Assembly (NCBI RefSeq): GCF_037893015.1
Contig: NC_133666.1
Location: 617,444,974-617,508,973 of the forward strand
Direction: 5' to 3'
Origin: Macrotis lagotis
Lineage: Eukaryota; Chordata; Mammalia; Peramelemorphia; Peramelidae
Length of the DNA: 64,000 nt
Part shown: piece after piece, positions 57,961-64,000 of the stretch
How positions within the stretch are numbered: the stretch's first letter is position 1
Layout of the letters: each line of letters starts with the position of its first letter
Program-made: the position numbers and the translations under genes
The notes under the pieces: generated by a model
Databases searched by the model: none
Told to the model about the DNA's origin: nothing
Seen by the model: the letters and a program-made list of their open reading frames with translations, nothing else

Positions 57961-59699
57961 TGTATTTTTGCTTTGTATTTTTAGCAATTGGATTATTGAG
58001 AGGACAGACAAAACAGGAAAACCAATGGCTAGTGCTATGGTCCAGGTAGAGTGAGTGAGAGTGAGGAGATAAGGATAATGATAAGTTTGTGAATTTGAAT
58101 GACTGATGGTGCCCTCAACAGAAATAAAGCAGTTCGGGGGGGGGGGGGTGGATGTGGTGCAGTGTCTAGTTTAGAGCATATTGAGTTAATGAAGTTGATA
58201 AGGTCATTTAAGTAAATATGAAATATATTTAAAATAATTTGAAGGAATATTCCTGACTCGAAGAGGAAAGAGATCTAGAGATCCAGGCTACTCTGCTCCA
58301 CCTTCCTCTTTCTCTTTCTCCACCTCCATCTTCCTCTTTCTACCAGGAACAGACTAGAACACCAGCCTCCACCCTGTGTCACCACAACTAAGAGACCCCA
58401 AACCCATCACATTGCCCTCATGCCATCTCCCTGACAAGCTGAGATGTACCTTTTCCACCTCTCACTTCACCATTCTTCTCATTTCTAGGGTAATGGTATC
58501 TGGTATCACTAATCAAACAACATGATTGGTAAGAAAGGTGTGTCAATGAATTGACCTAATAGCACCAACTTTCCTGTGACTTCTTTGTTCCAAACCCTTT
58601 CTCACTCCACTGTCCCCAACCCCCTTCTCGGGGCACCATTCCAGTCCAGGGAGATGCATGGGCAGAGATGAGCTTCCTTTTCATATCTGTTTTCCCATCA
58701 TTGTGTCTGGCATTCAACAAATAGTGGACACTTATCAGTGACTGATAACAGAATCGATGAGGAAAGCAAAGTATAAGGAAGGTTGTAAAGGTAAGAAGGG
58801 GGAGGTTATGGGGAGTTTTAAAAACCAAATACTTAGTAAAAGCTTTCATATATTCGTGAGTCATTTACTAGAACTGGAAGCTGCTGTTCCTAGAAACGAA
58901 GAAGGAATCTGATTCCCTGCCCTTTTTCCTCCTTCTCCTCTCAGATCTATCCCTGCACACATAGTTCCGCCCTCCGTTATTTTTGACCCCACCTTCTTCT
59001 CAAAGCTGGCTGGTCCTGCAGAGTGATATATGAGTCAGTCAAATCCCCTTCCTATGCCCCAAAGTGTGATCTTTCTCATTGCGTGGGGTGGAGGGTTGAG
59101 AAAGGGAGGGAAGGGAGGGGAGAAAGGGGAGTAGGGGATGGTGATGAGGGCGTAGAGGTTGGGGGGGGGGGGTCATTGTAACTAAGGATTCTAAGCTGGA
59201 AGGTGTTTTACTGATCACTTAGCCTAGTCCATTAATTTTGCCAAGTCCCTGAGGGTCTGAGAATGTCGTCGACCCAAACTCAACTAGTTAACAGCGATTG
59301 GTAGAAGAAGCCACATCCCAACTCAGTGCCCACGGGGAATTCTGAAACTCCTGGTTGGAAAAAAAAAAAAACCCACCAGGTTGAACACTTTCCATTCCCC
59401 GACTTGCCACCATCACCGTTACCTAAGGTGTGGGTCTAGGAGGAAAAATGAATTTCTGAGACACTCCCTCTCCTGCAGAAGACACTAAGAGGGGTCAAGA
59501 GATCCAGAACCTGGGGGGGGGGGGGTTAAGGGAGAGCTAGGCTGTTTAGAGCACCAACCCTGGGGCCAGGAACCCCAGAAACTGCCCATTCCCCCATTTC
59601 ACAGATTAAGCAGCTGGGGCCAAAGGGGAGGTGATTTGTCAGAGCTTCCCCAGGTTAGTTAGGGCCAGAACTAGAAGCCAGGGCCCTAGATTTCCAAGG
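57961..59699. other. LY6 intron 1, mostly unique
   Basis: Runs of G occur at about 58136-58148, 59160-59172 and 59512-59525. A 'tgagtcag' AP-1-like site lies near 59031 beside 'gagtgatata'. No exon recognised. Confidence 0.45.
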
Positions 59700-60297
59700 A
59701 TCGCAATGCTCTTTCCAGGAAGGGTTGTTGTGGGAGGATGAAGCCGAGCTTGCCCACTAAGAAGGCCTCCACCCCACCTTTCGTCCTCGCTCCCTCGGGC
59801 TCCTGCCCAGCCGTTTGGGGGGCCCCCTCACCTTCCGGACAGCCTGGTCTGACCGAGTCAGTCTTTGTGCTCCCGTCCTAGCCCGAGCTCTCTTCAGAGT
59901 GTGCTCTCCTCCTCTGCTGCCACCCTGGCTCCGGGCATCTGGTTTCAGCTAAGCCTGGGAGTGGCACTAGCCCCGAAGCTCAGCTCCGCCCTCCCTGCCA
60001 AGTTGCCAGGACGCCCAACGCCAGCTCTTTCTCTTCTTCCCTTCCCCCAACATCTCCATCCCTGGCCAGTGGACCGTGGCCAAGTCCAGGGCGTTTCCTC
60101 CCCATTGCTCCCCGCTCCTCGTGATCCTGGACCCCTTGGGCTCGCTGGGCTCCGCGGCTTCTAGTGGGGCCAGACCAGCCCCGCTGCGGGTACCTCAAGC
60201 CTCTGCTGGGAATGGACCCCAGAGCCAGCCTAAGTCCGGGATCCAGCTGCCCAGCTGCTGCTGCTCGGGAATTCGATGGGGGGGGGGGGGGGGGCCG
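59700..60297 (-). promoter_or_regulatory. CpG island and probable promoter/first exon of the LY6-family gene
   Basis: This is the only CpG- and GC-rich stretch in the window; elsewhere CpG is rare. On the minus strand a strong donor, CCGGAAG then gtgagg, falls at 59832/59831. I take it as the end of a non-coding first exon, the usual arrangement in LY6 genes. A GC box (gggcgg, 59991-59986) lies upstream. No TATA box is visible, which fits a CpG-island promoter. The transcription start is not determined; intron 1 would be about 2.67 kb. The island is cut off by a G17 run and a SINE at about 60278-60298. Confidence 0.65.
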
Positions 60298-60505
60298 CCG
60301 TGCTAAGTCACCGGCCTCATGTTCTCCTCTCGATCCAGGGCCCAGATTTGAATCAGGATGACTGGAGATGGCTCTGGATGTGAGGCAATGGGGTTAGGTG
60401 ACTTACCCAAGGTCACACAGCTAGTGCGTGTCTGAGGTCACATTTGAACTCAGGTCCTCCTAACTCTAGGACTAGCGCTCTATCCACTGCACCACCTAGT
60501 CGACT
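60298..60505 (-). mobile_element. Long-bodied SINE, antisense, bordering the CpG island
   Basis: 'gctaagtcaccggcctcatg', 'ggttaggtgacttacccaag' and 'ctatccactgcaccaccta'. The far 3' body is missing and is replaced by the G17 run at 60278-60294. Confidence 0.85.
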
Positions 60506-60509
60506 TAGT

Positions 60510-60720
60510 TAAAGTCCTGGACTGGTATCCTGGACTCGCCCTGGTCTTCGACTTGGCCCTAGTTCCAATCCAGGTTCAGAACAAAGCCGGGGTCGTAGCC
60601 CTGATCCCAGGTTCAGAGAAATCCCCCCCCCCTCGCCCCCAGGCCCGGGTTTAGACCCAGCCCCTTCCCCCAAACCCCACCCCGGCCTGCTCCATCCCAC
60701 TCTAGCCCAGCCCACTTTGG
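60510..60720. repeat. Decayed GC-rich minisatellite
   Basis: A unit near 'cctggtcttcgacttgg' plus 'atcccaggttcaga' recurs about six times (for example 60515, 60535, 60565, 60600, 60640). A C10 run lies at 60623-60632. Confidence 0.5.
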
Positions 60721-61739
60721 TTCCAGGTTGTAGATTCAGACTTCAGTCACTCACCAGCCCCAGCCTGTGCTGCACCGTTCCCCAATCTGACCTCGTCCAA
60801 CTGGGCTCTAAGCAACAAAAGGCAGAAAGAATGGAGAAGGGGGGGGGGGGGTTGAGGGGGAAGAACCAGGGGGAACTAACTACCTTAGAGCCCATAACTT
60901 TTGTACGTGAGTTTTGGGGGGAGAGGGAGGAGGGTGACAAGTTGAAGTGTAGGTTAGGGATGAATCCAGCACCCTGATCCGGGTTGAATTAGTTTGATTT
61001 CTGAAGCCTGGCCAGATCATGTCCAACTTTGGGCATGAGAAACTGTGAGTCAGCTCAATATTATGAGTGCTGGGAAACTGGTGGGGAGGAGGGGAGGCTG
61101 TTGTTTTGAGAAAACACTAGACCCAGAGAGATGGAAAGAGGCCGTGGCTGGGGACTCCAGGACTGAAGGGATGAAAGGGAGGGAGAGGGAGAGGGGCAGA
61201 AATTACTCCCTTGCCTAGGCTTGGGGGATTGGATTCTAGAGTTTGGGGGCTGTTCACTCTGGTGCTGAGGAATTTTAGTTTCATGGTTAATGGTTTCTTA
61301 GTGTTTTGTTTCTGAGCTGGTTTATTCTTTTCCTTGCTTGGGGGTGAATAGGGGACTAAAAAGCAAACTACAGAACCCTGGAGGGGTTGGAAACAAGGAA
61401 GGAAGAAATGGGGTATCTGACTATCTGATCCATATGTGAGACCATGCTGATGGCATATCCTTATCTTTCCAGTTCTCAAGTTCTTGAGTGTTAAAATCAA
61501 TCCCACTTCTCTAAATCCTATGAGCCTAAAATCCTGGATCAGCACCAGGGAGGGCCTACCACCCAAGAAGCTCTGAGGGGGTCTCAGGAAGTAGTTCAAG
61601 GGGGAGTGAGGAAAAGCTGTCTGGGGTGACCTGGAGGGACTCAGCTTGCAGACCCCACATCTTGCCCATCAATTAGCAGTTTCTTGAAATTCCAGATAAT
61701 TCAACAGATATTTATTAAAAAAACCTGCTATGTTACAAG
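60721..61739. other. Upstream flank of the LY6 gene, no gene recognised
   Basis: A G13 run lies at 60839-60851. The long minus-strand open frame at 61117-61599 has no domain and is crossed by low-complexity G/A-rich sequence. Confidence 0.4.
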
Positions 61740-62070
61740 GTATTATGCTAGCTGCTAGGGGCATGAGGCCAAAAGAAACCAGCTCTGACCACAGTTTATG
61801 TTCTTTTGAGGATGATAAGGGGAAATTATATTTATATTACATATATAATACAGACAGATAGAGAGAGAGATGATAGATGGATAGATAGATGGATAGGTGG
61901 ATGAAAATTTGAGGATATGACCCTCTCTAGTTTATGAAGGGGAGGAGAATGAAATTAAAATTGTAAAAAAAAAAAAGGTGGGAGCCAAATTGGAATGAAT
62001 TTAAATGCTAAGCTAAGGAGTTTGTATATTATCTTATTTAGGCAATAGGAAGAAACCAAAAGGTTATTTG
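61740..62070 (+). mobile_element. Ancient interspersed repeat with a (GATA)-type insertion
   Basis: 'atgctagctgctaggggcat', then 'aatgctaagctaaggagttt' and 'gtatattatcttatttaggc' match the old family seen at 20.2/21.5 and 57.7 kb. A GATA/GATG run at 61855-61902 interrupts it. Confidence 0.5.
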
Positions 62071-62684
62071 AGTTTGGGGGTTTTTTTTTCAGTTAATTCA
62101 AAGAATGCTTTTTTTAAAGGAAGAAGGATATGAAAGCTGAAGTTTTATCTCAAATTTAACATAATAATCTCTGGTTACCCCCTAAGTTCTACAGTGAACC
62201 TCATTTCCTACCTTCTTTCAATTGCTTCTGTTCCTACACCTTTTGGTTTCATTTCCACCATGAACCATGCTTTCTATTACCATATCTATGGAGTTAAGAG
62301 GCAAAAGAGATGTTACCTTCAGTTAAGAAAGATGTTAAGAGATCATGGATGGGAGGGAAAGGATAAGGAAATGAACAGAAAAAAAGTTTGAATAAGAGTG
62401 AAAACAGGCATTGAGTTGGAAGGTAGAATCAAAGTAGGAAATTGGGTGAATGTATAAGAGAAGGTGAGTAAAGAATGGAAAGAGTGGAGATAAAGAAAGT
62501 AGATCAATAGGTTCATAGTTGTGGAGTGGGGAGTAGAAGAGGTAGCTAGTAAATATGAACAGTTGAATGACTAGTAATATGAGCAATATGAATAATTGAG
62601 TGGCTAGTAAATATGAACAGTTGCTTAGTGACATAAAAGATGCTATAAATTCTGGAAAACTAAGACAATACAGAAGCATTAAAA
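62071..62684. other. No gene recognised
   Basis: A direct repeat of 'gctagtaaatatgaacagtt' occurs near 62545 and 62605. No other feature. Confidence 0.4.
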
Positions 62685-62930
62685 GGAGGCAGCTACATGG
62701 CCAGTGGAAAACCTGTGTGCAATCTGCCTCGGACACTAACTAGCTGTGTAACCTTGGGCAAGTCACTTCTGTTTGCCTCAGTTTCCCTATCTATAAAATG
62801 GTAGTAGTAATAGTACCTATCTCACAGGGGTATTGTGAATATCAAATGAGATAATAATTATAAAGCATTTAGCTCAGTGCTGACTCAAGATAAGCACTCT
62901 ATAGATACTAGCTATTATTATGATAGATAA
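62685..62930 (+). mobile_element. MIR-type SINE
   Basis: 'ctagctgtgtaaccttgggc', 'cagtttccctatctataaaa' and 'ggtattgtgaatatcaaatg', a nearly complete MIR. Confidence 0.85.
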
Positions 62931-63217
62931 ATAGATATATTTTCAAATCATCCAGAGAAATTGTGCTGTTACTGCTAAATTACCAGTTATTCTGAGTAAT
63001 GGAGTTGCTAAATATTTCCTGTTCTGCAGTTCAAGGCATGGTAGTAAAAATGAACAACCCTTTATACAATGAGATTAGTCAATTATTCAGTATGTTTTCT
63101 GGGAAAAAAAGAAATTGCAAACTTCCGATGGGAGTCCAGCAAGCCAACATTACATTTAGGCACTCTAAAAGTACATTTCAGATAGTTACAATAATGATTC
63201 TGGTAATACCAACTGTT

Positions 63218-63326
<109 letters not shown>

Positions 63327-63679
63327 TCACATAGCCACAGTTTCCTAATAGTTTAAAAAACCAAACTTGCTACTTTATTTAAAAAAAAATTGTAGGACAG
63401 TTTTAGCAATATCATCACCCCAGTGACAGAGTGCTGATGACTCAGTTCAAACAGAAGTGGAAGTTTCATCTTACAAAGATAGGTCTTCTCGGCACTAATT
63501 CAAATTAAGCCAAAAAAGATAGGCAGGGTTTGGCAAGGTTTGAATTATACAAAAGAACAATGACTCATCTAATCCCCATTAATCCACTTTATGCCCATTT
63601 CCAGGGCAAACTCCTCAGAGAAGCTTAAATGATTTGTTCAAAGTTTTTAAGACTATGTAATAATACCCTCAATCAAAAG

Positions 63680-63841
63680 AAATGACAAGAGGAAGAGATT
63701 CAGAAAAACTTGGAAGGATTTGTGTAAACTGGTGGAGAATAAAGTGAGGACTGGTAGAGCAATTTATACAATAATTACAATATTGTTAATAAAAACAACT
63801 TAGAAGGACTTGAAAAATTCCAATTAATGCAATGACTAAAC

Positions 63842-63894
<53 letters not shown>

Positions 63895-64000
63895 TCATTC
63901 TCACATCTTGGCAGAGAGATATGAGCTCAATAAAGATTCTCAGTTAGGAATAGCTAAACAAATTGTGACACATGTACATAATGAAATAATACCATGCCAT
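63680..64000 (+). mobile_element. L1 3' region carrying a (GAT)n expansion, cut by window edge
   Basis: 'gaaaaacttggaaggatttg', 'gcaatttatacaataattac' and 'acttagaaggacttgaaaaa' are L1 3' motifs. The (GAT)n run at 63844-63892 replaces the usual 'catgatg' segment, and L1 ORF2-end-like text (ggaatagctaaacaaattgt) follows. Confidence 0.65.
63844..63892. repeat. (GAT)n microsatellite
   Basis: About 16 uninterrupted GAT units. Confidence 0.97.

Noticed and set aside
58885..58910. 'gaaacgaagaaggaa', resembling an interferon-response element
   Set aside because: A single short match in an intron, without a second half-site or promoter context, is expected by chance.

Overview
This is mammalian nuclear DNA, almost certainly from an Australian marsupial and most likely a dasyurid-type genome. 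The main evidence is the dense scatter of marsupial tRNA-derived SINEs. One type starts near 'gggcagctaggtggcgcag' and ends 'aaccccattgccttgcaaaa' (WSINE1-like). A second is longer, with a body that encodes no protein but carries the 'gaaggaaatggcaaacc' motif (MAR-type CORE-SINE). A third has a body of about 290 bp. Marsupial-type L1 3' ends, an ORF1-only HAL1 element, a BovB-like RTE fragment and old L2, L3/CR1 and MIR copies are also present. There are no prokaryotic genes, operons or CRISPR arrays. Species and family names rest on recalled repeat consensuses, not on a search.

The window is gene-poor. I can support one protein gene, on the minus strand between about 60.0 and 51.3 kb. It is a LY6/uPAR (LU-domain) GPI-anchored protein assembled from three coding exons (57138-57087, 56722-56606, 51970-51735). 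Splice sites are consensus and all phases agree. The product is 134 aa, with a signal peptide, ten cysteines in LU spacing, a CCxxxxCN end and a hydrophobic GPI tail. A non-coding first exon probably ends at 59832 inside a CpG island (about 59.7-60.3 kb).

About 46 kb away on the same strand, at 11190-11141, is a second LY6-type signal-peptide exon. It has good splice sites and the same phase, but an in-frame TGA at codon 13. I found no matching downstream exons, so it looks like a dead LY6E-like paralogue. The pair suggests the window lies in a LY6 cluster, the kind that sits at human 8q24.3.

Region by region: 1-5 kb holds SINE, L1 and RTE fragments and a tandem duplication split by a SINE. 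5.6-9.6 kb holds two decayed minisatellite arrays. 11-12.7 kb holds the LY6 relic and an unexplained purine/pyrimidine-biased tract. 13-25 kb is SINEs, MIRs and L1 3' ends. 25-26 kb is a third decayed array. 27.5-30.2 kb is a near full-length HAL1 with target-site duplications. 30-41 kb is SINEs, an L2 reverse-transcriptase relic, L3/CR1 and L1 tails. 42-45.5 kb is a 5'-truncated L1 with a broken ORF2. 46.7-47.0 kb is a long polypurine tract. 51-60 kb is the LY6 gene, and 60-64 kb is its upstream flank with SINEs and microsatellites.
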